Source: Vibrio coralliilyticus ATCC BAA-450
GTDB taxonomy: Bacteria; Pseudomonadota; Gammaproteobacteria; Enterobacterales; Vibrionaceae
Assembly (NCBI RefSeq): GCF_000176135.1
Contig: NZ_ACZN01000018.1
Coordinates: 930,001-994,000 of the forward strand
DNA length: 64,000 nucleotides
Reading direction: 5' to 3'
Under the pieces are notes generated by a model, which made no database searches, was not told the origin of the DNA, and saw only the letters and a list, made by a program, of their open reading frames with translations. This document shows, piece by piece, positions 52,653 to 61,437 of the stretch. The position numbers and the translations under genes were made by a program. How positions within the stretch are numbered: the stretch's first letter is position 1; the number at the start of each line of letters is the position of its first letter.

Positions 52653-53579
52653 TTATTGATTGCCATAGGCCTGAAAGGCCGCATTAAGTAACTGCATGTG
52701 GATCGGTACCAATTCGCTGTGGTCAGTGCGGTAGCCGCCTCCAACAACACAGCCTATCGGAAGTACGTTCGCTTTTGCCAGCTCAAACATGGCAACGTCT
52801 CGTTGGTAAATCGCTTGAGTAGAAACATTGAAGTAACCAAGCTCGTCGTCTTGATGAATATCTACACCCGCATCATAAAGGATCAAATCCGGTTGATGCA
52901 GATTAATCGCCATTTCAACAACTGAGGCAAACGAGCTAAGAAACTCTTCATCACTGGTTTCACGTGGTAAAGCCACATCCATATCTGAATCTGGCTTACG
53001 TGCAGGAAAGTTTTTATCGCAATGAAAGGATAGCGTCACGATGTCATCCTGATCTGCACATAGCGTTGCAGTCCCATCACCATGGTGGACGTCACTATCA
53101 ACAATCAGCACTTTTTCGATGCCTTCATGCGTTAGTGCACGTTTCGCCGCCAATACCAAATCATTAAGTAAACAGAACCCACTGCCAAAATCATAATGTG
53201 CATGGTGGTATCCGCCACTCAGGTGGATAGCCACACCATGTTCAATCGCTTTTTCAGCCGTCAGGCAAGTTCCACCTGCCGACGTCAACGTGCGTTCAAT
53301 AAGGCACTCACTCCACGGGAAACCAATACGTCGCATCCGCGCTGCAGGCAGGCCACCAGAAAACAGCTCAGACACGTACTGTTCACAGTGCGTCTTCATC
53401 ACTTCCTCTGATGTCAAAGCTTGAGGTTCACAGTAGTGGAAAAACGCCTGCCACTGCTCGTCACGAAAGCGCACTTTCTCGATCTCATTGAATAACAGAC
53501 GATACTTATGGATCGGGTATCGGTGGCCTTGAGGTAACGGCAGCTCTGAATAGATGGAATGATAAATCAGTGGGATCAT
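52653..53579 (-). CDS. Histone-deacetylase-family metalloamidohydrolase
   Basis: 308 residues with the class II-like HDAC/AcuC fold. Catalytic features: GGYHHAHYD with the His pair, DSDVHHGDGTA with Asp and His zinc ligands, YDAGVDIH with the third ligand, and the catalytic Tyr in VVGGGYR. In bacteria these act on acetylated lysines or acetylpolyamines; substrate unknown. ATG at 53579 fits the family N-terminus IPLIYHSIYSE. Operon with the NUDIX gene. Confidence 0.9.
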   Translation of the reverse strand: MIPLIYHSIYSELPLPQGHRYPIHKYRLLFNEIEKVRFRDEQWQAFFHYCEPQALTSEEVMKTHCEQYVSELFSGGLPAARMRRIGFPWSECLIERTLTSAGGTCLTAEKAIEHGVAIHLSGGYHHAHYDFGSGFCLLNDLVLAAKRALTHEGIEKVLIVDSDVHHGDGTATLCADQDDIVTLSFHCDKNFPARKPDSDMDVALPRETSDEEFLSSFASVVEMAINLHQPDLILYDAGVDIHQDDELGYFNVSTQAIYQRDVAMFELAKANVLPIGCVVGGGYRTDHSELVPIHMQLLNAAFQAYGNQ

Positions 53580-53647
53580 TGATATCAGTCGATATTTGAG
53601 TTTTGAGTATGGTAACAAGTTGCATCACGGTTGCAAAACAACTTAAA

Positions 53648-53662
53648 TAGTAATAATTATCA
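53648..53662. promoter_or_regulatory. Candidate Fur box
   Basis: TAGTAAT-A-ATTATCA matches 12 of 14 positions of the 7-1-7 Fur consensus. It lies between the divergent HDAC-like gene (69 bases) and a 40-codon ORF (19 bases). Confidence 0.5.
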
Positions 53663-53680
53663 TTTGAGTTATTTAGTCTT

Positions 53681-53803
53681 ATGCATCATCCAAAACTGTT
53701 TTTACTGCTAGGAATCATAGTCGGTTCAGTTGGCGCTATATCTTTGTTTTCCCTGATGCTGGTCTCTGTGTGGTGGCTAGTTGATTTTACGTTGACCGCT
53801 TAG
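53681..53803 (+). CDS. Putative 40-residue membrane protein
   Basis: ATG to TAG frame of 40 codons encoding a protein dominated by hydrophobic residues (LFLLLGIIVGSVGAISLF and LMLVSVWWLV), likely two short helices or one long one. No strong ribosome site, so translation is uncertain; the Fur-box candidate directly upstream and SDR gene 34 bases downstream are its only context. Could be a leader peptide or an unannotated small protein. Confidence 0.4.
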   Translation: MHHPKLFLLLGIIVGSVGAISLFSLMLVSVWWLVDFTLTA

Positions 53804-53837
53804 CAAAATAGCCAAAATACTTTAACAGGGGTTCACC

Positions 53838-54518
53838 ATGAAAACTGTTCTAATCACCGGAGCTAACCGTGGTATCGGGCTGAGCTTAGTCAAAAACTAC
53901 CATGCTCAAGGCTGGCAGGTTCACGCAACCTATCGCTCAGAGAAAAGCTCGCAAGATCTCCTTGAGCTGGAAGGTGACAACCTGACGTGCCATCCGCTCG
54001 ACGTGACGGATTATCAAGGGCTGAGTGAGTTCGCCAACGCTCTGCCAGCGCTTGATGTGCTGATCAATAATGCAGGCTACTATGGGCCAAAAGGCTATGG
54101 CTTTGGTAATACCGATATCGACGAGTGGCGCAAAGTGCTTGAAATTAACACCATCGCGCCGCTAAAACTCGTTGAAGCACTCTTTCCCAATCTACAAACA
54201 GGTCAGCTTAAAAAGATTGCCTGCCTCTCTTCTAAAGTGGGTAGCATGACGGAAAATACGTCTGGTGGCGGTTATATTTATCGTTCGTCTAAAGCCGCGC
54301 TTAACTCAGTAGTGAAGAGCCTGAGTAACGACCTTTCCAGCCAGGGCTTCACCGTTTTAGCGCTTCACCCAGGTTGGGTACAAACTGAAATGGGCGGGCC
54401 AAATGCGTTAATTGATACGCAAACATCCGCTGCGGGACTTGTTGAAGTAATCGAGAGCGCCGATATCAGCCGCTCTGGCGAATTTATCAACTACGATGGC
54501 ACCGCACTTCCTTGGTAA
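53838..54518 (+). CDS. Short-chain dehydrogenase/reductase
   Basis: 226 residues, classical SDR: cofactor motif TGANRGIG (7-14), NNAG at about 76-79, and the catalytic Tyr-x3-Lys in YRSSKAALN. An Arg at the end of strand 2 (TYRSEKS) suggests NADP(H). Resembles the CsgA/C-factor-like SDRs. Substrate unknown. AGGGG ribosome site. Confidence 0.88.
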   Translation: MKTVLITGANRGIGLSLVKNYHAQGWQVHATYRSEKSSQDLLELEGDNLTCHPLDVTDYQGLSEFANALPALDVLINNAGYYGPKGYGFGNTDIDEWRKVLEINTIAPLKLVEALFPNLQTGQLKKIACLSSKVGSMTENTSGGGYIYRSSKAALNSVVKSLSNDLSSQGFTVLALHPGWVQTEMGGPNALIDTQTSAAGLVEVIESADISRSGEFINYDGTALPW

Positions 54519-54639
54519 TATCAAAATCAACAAAAAGTATCACTATTAACTAATATTAGATTGAATGTGATACTTTTAGATCCATAGAAACAGATTGAGC
54601 TCGTTAAACTGACACTAAATCAGACACAAGGAGCTCAAC

Positions 54640-55173
54640 ATGAAAGCAATCACATTAGCACTAATGACAGCAGGCTTGATGCTGTCAGGCAACACATTTG
54701 CCTTTGATCTAACCAGTCAGGATATTCAGGAAGGTCATCCAATGGAGAAGACCTTCGAGTTTGCTGGCTGGGGATGCTCAGGCGATAATTTGTCGCCGCA
54801 GTTAAGCTGGGACAACGCACCAAAGGGCACCAAGAGTTTCGCCATTACGGCTTACGACCCAGATGCGCCGACCGAAAGTGGCTTCTGGCATTGGATTGCA
54901 CTCGATATTCCTGCGGGCGTCAGTCAGCTACCTAGAGGGGCAGATATCAGCAAGCTGGGTGGCTTAGAAACCCGTATTGACTATGGCACCAAAGGCTTTG
55001 GTGGAGCTTGTCCACCCGTGGGTGATGGTATGCATCGTTATCAGTTCACGGTTTGGGCACTACCAAAAGCGAAGCTGGAGTTGGGTGAGGATACACCGGC
55101 GGCTGTGGTTGGTTTTACCCTTAATAGCATCGCATTAGCGAAAACGACGCTTACAGCGACCTATACCCGTTAA
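54640..55173 (+). CDS. Periplasmic PEBP / YbhB-YbcL family protein
   Basis: 177 residues: signal peptide of about 21 residues (SGNTFA), then the phosphatidylethanolamine-binding-protein fold with SPQLSW, AYDPDAP and GHGTHRY-like GDGMHRYQFTVWAL. Role of bacterial members is unclear (anion or ligand binding). AAGGAG ribosome site. Probably cotranscribed with the AraC gene 14 bases later. Confidence 0.9.
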   Translation: MKAITLALMTAGLMLSGNTFAFDLTSQDIQEGHPMEKTFEFAGWGCSGDNLSPQLSWDNAPKGTKSFAITAYDPDAPTESGFWHWIALDIPAGVSQLPRGADISKLGGLETRIDYGTKGFGGACPPVGDGMHRYQFTVWALPKAKLELGEDTPAAVVGFTLNSIALAKTTLTATYTR

Positions 55174-55187
55174 TTGAAGGAGGAGTG

Positions 55188-55973
55188 ATGGCTCACCAAT
55201 TTCAGATCACTGAGTTTCGTGCCCAGCACTTGCAAGCTTTGAGAAATGTGACGATTCACTCCCCTAGCATCATCCAGATTTTATCCGGCAACAAACGACT
55301 GTTCTGGCAGGAAGAGTCTGTCACGCTAACACCTGACTCGCTCATATTGTGCAGCGCAGCTAGCTCATGGAACTTTGCCAATCTTCCACAAAAAGGGCCG
55401 TTCCTATCACGAGTGTTTAGCTTCAACTATTTACCTAGTCAGGAAATGCTCGGTTTGAGCGAAAATGCCGCTCACTCATCGAGTCCCTCTTACTGCTTGG
55501 TCGATAAACCAATCAGAGACACACTCAATACACTTGCAACAGTTAACTTAAAGGCGATCAGTCCCCGCACTCAACAGTATTGGCTAATGCCGCTTTATCA
55601 GCAGTTGGCAGAACAAGGCGCTCTGCATAAGATTTTTAGCTCTTCCCAAGCATCACTGACACAAACTATCACCCAATACCTTTCCATCGCCCCGGCAGAT
55701 GAGCACTCTCTTGAAGGCGTCGCTGATCATTTTGGTATGAGCCGGGCAACGCTGATCCGAAAGCTGAAGCAGGAAGGCAGTCAATATCGGCAATTATTGG
55801 CGCAAGTGCGCCTTAGCCATGCATTGCAATTGATGCAAAAACATCAATATGATGGCTACCAGTTAGCGCAAATGTGCGGTTATCAGTCGGAAGAACGCTT
55901 TCGTCAGCGTTTTAGAGAAAGGTTTGGCGTCACGCCAAGAGAGTATCAACGAACTATCGGCAACGAGCATTAA
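55188..55973 (+). CDS. AraC-family transcriptional regulator
   Basis: 261 residues; N-terminal cupin-like effector domain (about 1-150) and C-terminal double HTH (about 165-255) with LEGVADHFGMSRATLIRKLKQEG and YQLAQMCGYQSEERFRQRFRERFGVTPREYQ (shown in parts: AQMCGYQSEERFRQRF). The ATG at 55188 has AGGAGG 4 bases upstream. Regulated target unknown; the adjacent PEBP gene is a candidate. Its end overlaps topB by 4 bases on the opposite strand. Confidence 0.9.
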   Translation: MAHQFQITEFRAQHLQALRNVTIHSPSIIQILSGNKRLFWQEESVTLTPDSLILCSAASSWNFANLPQKGPFLSRVFSFNYLPSQEMLGLSENAAHSSSPSYCLVDKPIRDTLNTLATVNLKAISPRTQQYWLMPLYQQLAEQGALHKIFSSSQASLTQTITQYLSIAPADEHSLEGVADHFGMSRATLIRKLKQEGSQYRQLLAQVRLSHALQLMQKHQYDGYQLAQMCGYQSEERFRQRFRERFGVTPREYQRTIGNEH

Positions 55974-57934
55974 CTGCTCTTACGTCTTGTGGTCGCACGT
56001 TTCTGACCACCAGCTTTCGCACTGTTTCTCCGCTTACGCTTAAAGGCAGGCCGTTCCACCTTAGGTAGATGACGCAGCGACTCAGGCACTTCGCCGCCTT
56101 TGACTTGCTGCATTAAACCGTCAATACGCGTTTGCAATGCCTGCATAAATGGGCTGTAGGCTTGATTACGTTCTGCCATCCCTTGAAGCTGATGCTCCCA
56201 ATGTGCGGTCATGTCGGGATAAGTCGACTCGGAAGGCAATGCATGCACTAGCCCTCTTCCCGCTGGTGAACTGAGGATTGTTTTGCCCTGTCGTTGCAGC
56301 AGTTGGCGCTTAAACAGCGTATCCAAAATCCCTGCGCGAGTCGCTTCGGTACCTAGGCCATCGGTTTCTTTGAGGATTTTTTTCAGCTCTTTGTCTTCAA
56401 CAAAACGGGCGATGCCTGTCATCGCCTGCAGTAAAGTCGCTTCAGTAAAGTGCTTAGGTGGCTCAGTCTTACGGTCTTTGATCTCGCCTTCGCGACAAGT
56501 CAGCACTGTGCCTTCATCAAGCGGCGGAACCGCGTCAACGCCCGTGTCGTCATCATCCACTTTTCCCATCAACGCTTTCCAGCCAGCCGAAACAAGCTGG
56601 CGACCTTTAGCAATAAAAGTCCCCCCAGCGATATCAAATACCAGCTTCGCTTCTGCATAAATCGCGGCCGGATAAAACTGCATTAGATACTGGCGAGCAA
56701 TTTGCTGATAGATTTTTATCTCATTGCCTGACAGCGCATTTACGGAAGCCTTTTTAGGCGTGGGAATGATCGCGTGGTGCGCATCCACTTTTTTATCATT
56801 CCATGCTTTGGATTTGAGGCTTAAATCAGCGCCATGAACAGCCTGGCCTAACTCATTACAGTTGTTCGATATCGCATCGCAAACACTTTTGGCCTGTCCA
56901 TAATGTTCCATCGGCAGGTATCGGCAGTCCGACCTAGGGTAAGTGATGAGCTTGTGCTTTTCATACAAAGATTGGCAGGTATCCAGAACCTGTTGAGCAC
57001 TCATGCCAAAACGCTTGGCAGCGTCAATCTGTAACGCAGAGAGAGAATAAGGTAACGGAGCCGATTGCTTAGATTGTTTTTGCTCCGACTCGACAACCTT
57101 GGCAGGCTGATTCGTGATGCGATTGGCAACGTTCTCGACCAGTTTACGATTGAGAACTCGCCCTTCTTCATCTTGCCAAGGCTTGCATGCTTCGCTCGGT
57201 TTCCAACGGGCACGGATATCAAACGCGCTATTTCCGTCCTGATAAGGAATCAAGGCATGCAAGGTAAAATAGTCACGAGGGACGAAGCTCTCGATCTCTT
57301 CATCACGACGGACCACCAGCCCAAGCACGGGCGTCTGAACCCTGCCGACTGACAGTACTCCCTGATAGCCTGCTTTTTGCCCCAGTAGCGTATAAGCGCG
57401 GGACATATTCATGCCATACAACCAGTCAGCTCGGGAGCGAGCAAGAGCGGAAACCGAAAGAGGAATAAACTCGCGGTTACTGCGCATCTGATTTAGCGCG
57501 CGTTTGACCGCTGGTAAGTTGAGGTCGCTAATCAATAAGCGCTGTGTGGCTTCTTTTTTCGTCTTACTGACTTTGCAGTAATCCAACACTTCATCCACCA
57601 ATAACTGGCCTTCACGATCCGGGTCGCCAGCGTGAATGATTTCAGACGCTTCTTTCAGTAACTTCTTAACTACAGTCAGCTGTTTAGACGCCGACTTGCG
57701 AGGACGTAGTTGCCAGTGTTCGGGAACGATTGGTAAATCAGCCAGATTCCATTTTTTGTATCTATCGTCGTAAGCATCCGGTTCTACCTGCTCAAGCAAG
57801 TGACCAATGCACCACGTCACCACGTCGCCATTGCCACAACGAATAAAACCCTGATCTTTCTTTTGCGGATTAGGCAACGCCGCAGCGATAGCTCGACCTA
57901 AGCTCGGTTTTTCAGCAATGAACAGACGTGACAT
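55970..57934 (-). CDS. topB: DNA topoisomerase III
   Basis: Type IA topoisomerase that decatenates DNA and removes precatenanes. 654 residues, E. coli TopB length. TOPRIM motifs FIAEKPSLGRAIA and AGDPDREGQLLVDE, active-site Tyr in TYPRSDCRYLP, and a basic Lys/Arg-rich C-terminal tail (RKRRNSAKAGG). No zinc finger, as expected for TopB. A terminator hairpin separates it from grxD upstream. Confidence 0.96.
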   Translation of the reverse strand: MSRLFIAEKPSLGRAIAAALPNPQKKDQGFIRCGNGDVVTWCIGHLLEQVEPDAYDDRYKKWNLADLPIVPEHWQLRPRKSASKQLTVVKKLLKEASEIIHAGDPDREGQLLVDEVLDYCKVSKTKKEATQRLLISDLNLPAVKRALNQMRSNREFIPLSVSALARSRADWLYGMNMSRAYTLLGQKAGYQGVLSVGRVQTPVLGLVVRRDEEIESFVPRDYFTLHALIPYQDGNSAFDIRARWKPSEACKPWQDEEGRVLNRKLVENVANRITNQPAKVVESEQKQSKQSAPLPYSLSALQIDAAKRFGMSAQQVLDTCQSLYEKHKLITYPRSDCRYLPMEHYGQAKSVCDAISNNCNELGQAVHGADLSLKSKAWNDKKVDAHHAIIPTPKKASVNALSGNEIKIYQQIARQYLMQFYPAAIYAEAKLVFDIAGGTFIAKGRQLVSAGWKALMGKVDDDDTGVDAVPPLDEGTVLTCREGEIKDRKTEPPKHFTEATLLQAMTGIARFVEDKELKKILKETDGLGTEATRAGILDTLFKRQLLQRQGKTILSSPAGRGLVHALPSESTYPDMTAHWEHQLQGMAERNQAYSPFMQALQTRIDGLMQQVKGGEVPESLRHLPKVERPAFKRKRRNSAKAGGQKRATTRRKSS

Positions 57935-57955
57935 AAAACTTAATCAGGCAGATAC

Positions 57956-57984
57956 AATAAGGGCCACATTATCGAATGTGGCCC
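57956..57984 (-). terminator. grxD terminator
   Basis: GGGCCACATT (57961-57970) pairs with AATGTGGCCC (57975-57984), loop ATCG. Lies after grxD and before topB on the minus strand. Confidence 0.83.
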
Positions 57985-58028
57985 TTAAAAATCAAGAAAA
58001 ACTGTAAATTTAAACAGTAGTTTCTCTA

Positions 58029-58364
58029 TTATTCTTCGTCTGCACCAGCGCGTTCAGCTGCTTCTTTAATCAGTGGCTGAAGTTCACCTTTCTGGAACAT
58101 CTCAATAATAATGTCGCAACCGCCAATCAGCTCACCTTCAACCCAAAGTTGTGGGAATGTTGGCCACTGTGCGTATGCAGGTAGCTCAGCACGGATATCC
58201 GGGTTTTGTAGGATATCTACATAAGCGAATTTTTCACCACATGCCATTAGTGCTTGTGAAGCCTGAGATGAGAAGCCGCAGCTAGGTAGCTTTGGAGAAC
58301 CTTTCATGTAAAGAAGGATAGCGTTCTCTTCGATTTGCTGTTTGATTTTGTCGATGGTTTCCAT
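58029..58364 (-). CDS. grxD: Monothiol glutaredoxin Grx4
   Basis: 111 residues, the monothiol CGFS active site at about 28-31 (PSCGFSSQA), Gly-rich GGCDII for glutathione/Fe-S binding. Cytosolic Fe-S cluster carrier that pairs with BolA proteins. Divergent from sodB, both iron-related, as in V. cholerae. Confidence 0.96.
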   Translation of the reverse strand: METIDKIKQQIEENAILLYMKGSPKLPSCGFSSQASQALMACGEKFAYVDILQNPDIRAELPAYAQWPTFPQLWVEGELIGGCDIIIEMFQKGELQPLIKEAAERAGADEE

Positions 58365-58619
58365 TACTTCCTCTTCATGGAGTTACTGCAAGTTATTGAC
58401 ACATTTTAAACCATTGGCTGAGAATAAAAAGCCTATAATATCTATGGTTTTATAGAAGAAAGAAATTTGTCGAGGCGCTTTTATTAAAGTAAAAACTTGT
58501 TAGACTATAACGCAAGTCAGCAGAATGACATGGTTGGCCTGTGGCGAGCCATGAATAATAAATAACACTGGAAGCAATCGAGAGAGTTTAACTCTTTCAT
58601 ATCAATGGAGAATCGAGCA

Positions 58620-59204
58620 ATGGCATTTGAACTACCAGCTCTTCCTTACGCGAAAGACGCGCTAGAACCACATATCTCAGCAGAGACTCTAGATTTCCAC
58701 CACGGTAAGCACCACAACACTTACGTAGTTAAGCTAAACGGTCTTATCCCAGGTACTGAGTTCGAAGGCAAAACGCTAGAAGAAATCATCAAAACGTCTA
58801 CTGGCGGCGTATTCAACAACGCAGCACAGATCTGGAACCACACGTTCTACTGGCACTGTCTAGCTCCAAACGCGGGCGGTGAACCAACAGGCGCAGTTGC
58901 TGACGCAATCAACGCTGCATTCGGTTCTTTCGAAGAGTTCAAAGCGAAGTTCACTGATTCAGCAATCAACAACTTCGGTTCTTCTTGGACTTGGCTAGTT
59001 AAGAAAGCTGACGGTTCTCTAGACATCGTTAACACTTCTAACGCAGCGACTCCTCTAACAGAAGAAGGTACAACTCCACTTCTTACTGTTGACCTATGGG
59101 AACACGCTTACTACATCGATTACCGTAACGTTCGTCCAGACTACATGAATGGTTTCTGGGCGCTAGTTAACTGGGACTTCGTAGCAGAAAACCTAGCTAA
59201 ATAA
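58620..59204 (+). CDS. sodB: Iron superoxide dismutase
   Basis: Converts superoxide to hydrogen peroxide and oxygen. 194 residues; ligands His in LDFHHGKHH, His in WNHTFYW, Asp and His in DLWEHAYYID. Gln in FNNAAQIW marks the iron rather than manganese type. Start at 58620 gives MAFELPALPYA as in E. coli SodB; GGAG 9 bases upstream. Codon bias high. Confidence 0.97.
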   Translation: MAFELPALPYAKDALEPHISAETLDFHHGKHHNTYVVKLNGLIPGTEFEGKTLEEIIKTSTGGVFNNAAQIWNHTFYWHCLAPNAGGEPTGAVADAINAAFGSFEEFKAKFTDSAINNFGSSWTWLVKKADGSLDIVNTSNAATPLTEEGTTPLLTVDLWEHAYYIDYRNVRPDYMNGFWALVNWDFVAENLAK

Positions 59205-59237
59205 TCCTCCCCTATAGGATTTAAAATTTAGTCGCTT

Positions 59238-59265
59238 AAAAAGCCAGCACTTAGCTGGCTTTTTT
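59238..59265 (+). terminator. sodB terminator
   Basis: AAAAGCCAGC pairs with GCTGGCTTTT, loop ACTTA, then T run. Confidence 0.9.
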
Positions 59266-59336
59266 CTTTTCTAGTCAGTCATTTCCCCTAAAGTTCACCT
59301 CGATGTTGCCGCTACATAGGCATCAAGCGAGGTAAC

Positions 59337-59846
59337 ATGCAAACTCAGATTCACACCTTAGACAAAGCGGGTATTATTAACGAGCTTCAGTTCGGCAAGG
59401 GGATTAACCATGCTGTTCACGAAGGACGTCGTGCCGACTTCGCTTTGATTCTATCGATGTTTTCTGATGACGTTCGCGATAACACCCCCATCGAGAAGGT
59501 AAACGAGCAGGACGCAACTGACGAAGCTTTGAGGCGCCGATTCGAACTGCAACCTCCCCAGCAAATTCGTTCTGATCAGGACTCCTACCCTATCTCGGCG
59601 ATGCAAGCCGATATGTTTCATCGAGCAGGTTTACCAAGTGCCAAACTCACTCACTACCTTCACCCTGAAGTTCTGACATACATGCCAGAAGATACTCACG
59701 ACCTTCCTGAAGAGATTTACAATAATTTATCTGGCCATCAACGCCGCCAGTTAGGCGAAAAAGACGCCAAGGAACTGATACCTATCGATCTCTACAATCA
59801 GCTGATCAAAGCCCAGCGAACCTTCCAGATCCAAACGCAAGTTTGA
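59337..59846 (+). CDS. VC2046/SO_2500 family protein
   Basis: 169-residue soluble protein with no known domain. Recognisable as the conserved gammaproteobacterial family found next to sodB in V. cholerae (VC2046): FGKGINHAVHEGRRADFALILSM and PISAMQADMFH, LTHYLHPE. Function unknown. Single gene. Confidence 0.88.
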   Translation: MQTQIHTLDKAGIINELQFGKGINHAVHEGRRADFALILSMFSDDVRDNTPIEKVNEQDATDEALRRRFELQPPQQIRSDQDSYPISAMQADMFHRAGLPSAKLTHYLHPEVLTYMPEDTHDLPEEIYNNLSGHQRRQLGEKDAKELIPIDLYNQLIKAQRTFQIQTQV

Positions 59847-60044
59847 AGATCAGTCGAGATCACACAATCCTGTCTTCGATTTTCCTTTATATTCAATCAA
59901 TCACTTATAAATGTGAATGAGTGCAAATTATTTACCCTAAGCACAAGATATGCACAAGTTATTTGAGCTTATTCACACTTAAGCAACAACTAATCTACCA
60001 TGCTATGTGGACAACCTTTTTAGCTATGGACGGAGGCTCACTAT

Positions 60045-60707
60045 ATGGATATAAAAAGTGCCGTGATTTTAATCACTTCGGCAGGCTCACAGCTTGGTAG
60101 TACGCTCGCTACGCACTTTGCTTCACTGGGTGCCACCGTTGTTCTTTGCGATAAAAGCGCGGCTCAATTGAATGAAACTTTTGTCCGTTGCAAAGCCATT
60201 TCACCAGATATATATCAATACGCTTTGCCGGATCATTCAGTGGACTCTATCCACTCTCTTTTCGGATTTATTGATCAATCGGTTCATCAATCACCGGATG
60301 TTTTGATCAATGCCTTGACCAGTCAGGCTATGCCCAAGTTTTTTGATGATCGAGCGGGAGATGTCTTTACGCAGCACTTATCACTAATGGCCGCGACATT
60401 GTTTAGTTTTGGCCAGGCTACAGCAGAAAAAATGCGTCAGGATAAGAAAAACGGTGTGATTGTGAATGTGATTGCTCACGCGGATTACCATGATTTATCC
60501 GGATTTGAAAACGCGACTTCTATGGTTGCCGGATTTACCCAGAGCTGGGCGAAAGAACTGACACCGTTTAATATTCGAGTCGGTGGTGTGGTCCCTTGCT
60601 ACGAACAAGAAGAAACCCACTGGGCTAAAATCCACGATGAGCTGATCCGCAATACGGAATACATTGTTTCAAACGATTATTTCAGCGGCCGAGTGATGGC
60701 CGCCTAA
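60045..60707 (+). CDS. SDR-fold protein lacking catalytic residues
   Basis: 220 residues with the order of a short-chain dehydrogenase, but key residues are gone. Cofactor motif is TSAGSQLG (11-18) instead of TGxxxGxG; the Tyr-x3-Lys pair is Phe154 and Thr158 in GFENATSMVAGFT. The rest of the fold (LINALT, NIRVGGVVP) is kept. Probably a pseudoenzyme or binding protein. GGAGG ribosome site. Stop lies 1 base from the stop of the converging phosphatase gene. Confidence 0.85.
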   Translation: MDIKSAVILITSAGSQLGSTLATHFASLGATVVLCDKSAAQLNETFVRCKAISPDIYQYALPDHSVDSIHSLFGFIDQSVHQSPDVLINALTSQAMPKFFDDRAGDVFTQHLSLMAATLFSFGQATAEKMRQDKKNGVIVNVIAHADYHDLSGFENATSMVAGFTQSWAKELTPFNIRVGGVVPCYEQEETHWAKIHDELIRNTEYIVSNDYFSGRVMAA

Positions 60708-60708
60708 G

Positions 60709-61173
60709 CTAAAGAGATCGAAGAAGTTTTTCTGATGCTTCTTCGATCAAATCCAACACCAACTCAAACCCCTTATCACCGCCGTAGTAGGGATCCGGAA
60801 TTTCCTCTTCACACGCTTCTCCAAAGCTAAGAAACAGCCTGAGCTTATCTTGATACTGAGATGGGCATTGCGCTTTCAAGTCAGCTAAATTGTCTCGATC
60901 AGCCGCTAAAATCAGGTCAAAGTGCTCAAAGTCGCTATCAACAACTTTGCGAGAACGAATCCCTTTGAATGAGTAACCTCGTTGTTCACCCGCGGCTTTC
61001 GAGCGAGGATCTGGTGGGTTACCTTGGTGGTAGCCAATCGTACCCGCGGAATCCACTTCGACATCCACGCCCATTTGCTCTGCTTTCGCACGCAGAATTG
61101 CCTCTCCCGTGGGAGAACGGCAAATGTTTCCCATGCATACCACAAGTATTGATGGTTTCTTTATATTATTCAT
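60709..61173 (-). CDS. Low-molecular-weight protein tyrosine phosphatase
   Basis: 154 residues from the ATG at 61173 (AGG 9 bases upstream), the usual LMW-PTP length. P-loop CMGNICRSPT near residues 13-22 with nucleophile Cys and Arg, and acid Asp in PDPYYGG near 125. Usually acts on tyrosine kinases of exopolysaccharide export; no wz-type genes are in this window, so the partner is unknown. Confidence 0.93.
   Translation of the reverse strand: MNNIKKPSILVVCMGNICRSPTGEAILRAKAEQMGVDVEVDSAGTIGYHQGNPPDPRSKAAGEQRGYSFKGIRSRKVVDSDFEHFDLILAADRDNLADLKAQCPSQYQDKLRLFLSFGEACEEEIPDPYYGGDKGFELVLDLIEEASEKLLRSL
60716..60748. terminator. Hairpin shared by convergent ends of the SDR and phosphatase genes
   Basis: GATCGAAGAAG (60716-60726) pairs with CTTCTTCGATC (60738-60748). 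It lies inside the last codons of the phosphatase gene and could end the SDR transcript (T5 in the loop). Confidence 0.5.
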
Positions 61174-61370
61174 TGCTTTAAACCTATAACGCTGCCAAAT
61201 CCCGTACTCAATATTCACATAATTTAATATTAAAACACCTTCTCAAGTTATTACCAGTAAAGTGCAGATCTCAAAACTCTATTTTTGCATATATCGAATA
61301 CCAATCAATTCATGATCCTTTCTGCCCCACTTCACGTAACTTAAGGAAGTAATTCAAGTAGTAAGGCAAG

Positions 61371-61405
61371 GGTGCGTTAACCAAAAACAAACTTTGGTTG
61401 GCACC
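61371..61405 (+). promoter_or_regulatory. Leader stem-loop before the pterin operon
   Basis: GGTGC (61371-61375) and AACCAAA (61379-61385) pair with TTTGGTT (61393-61399) and GCACC (61401-61405), with a small internal bulge and 7-base loop. It ends 32 bases before the folK-like start. No T run, so not a standard terminator. Confidence 0.5.
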
Positions 61406-61437
61406 GTTTGAGAAGAGACATAGGGAAGCCTACGACA

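Noticed and set aside
56283..56660. 125-codon frame opposite topB
   Set aside because: Antisense to conserved topB codons; no start signal.
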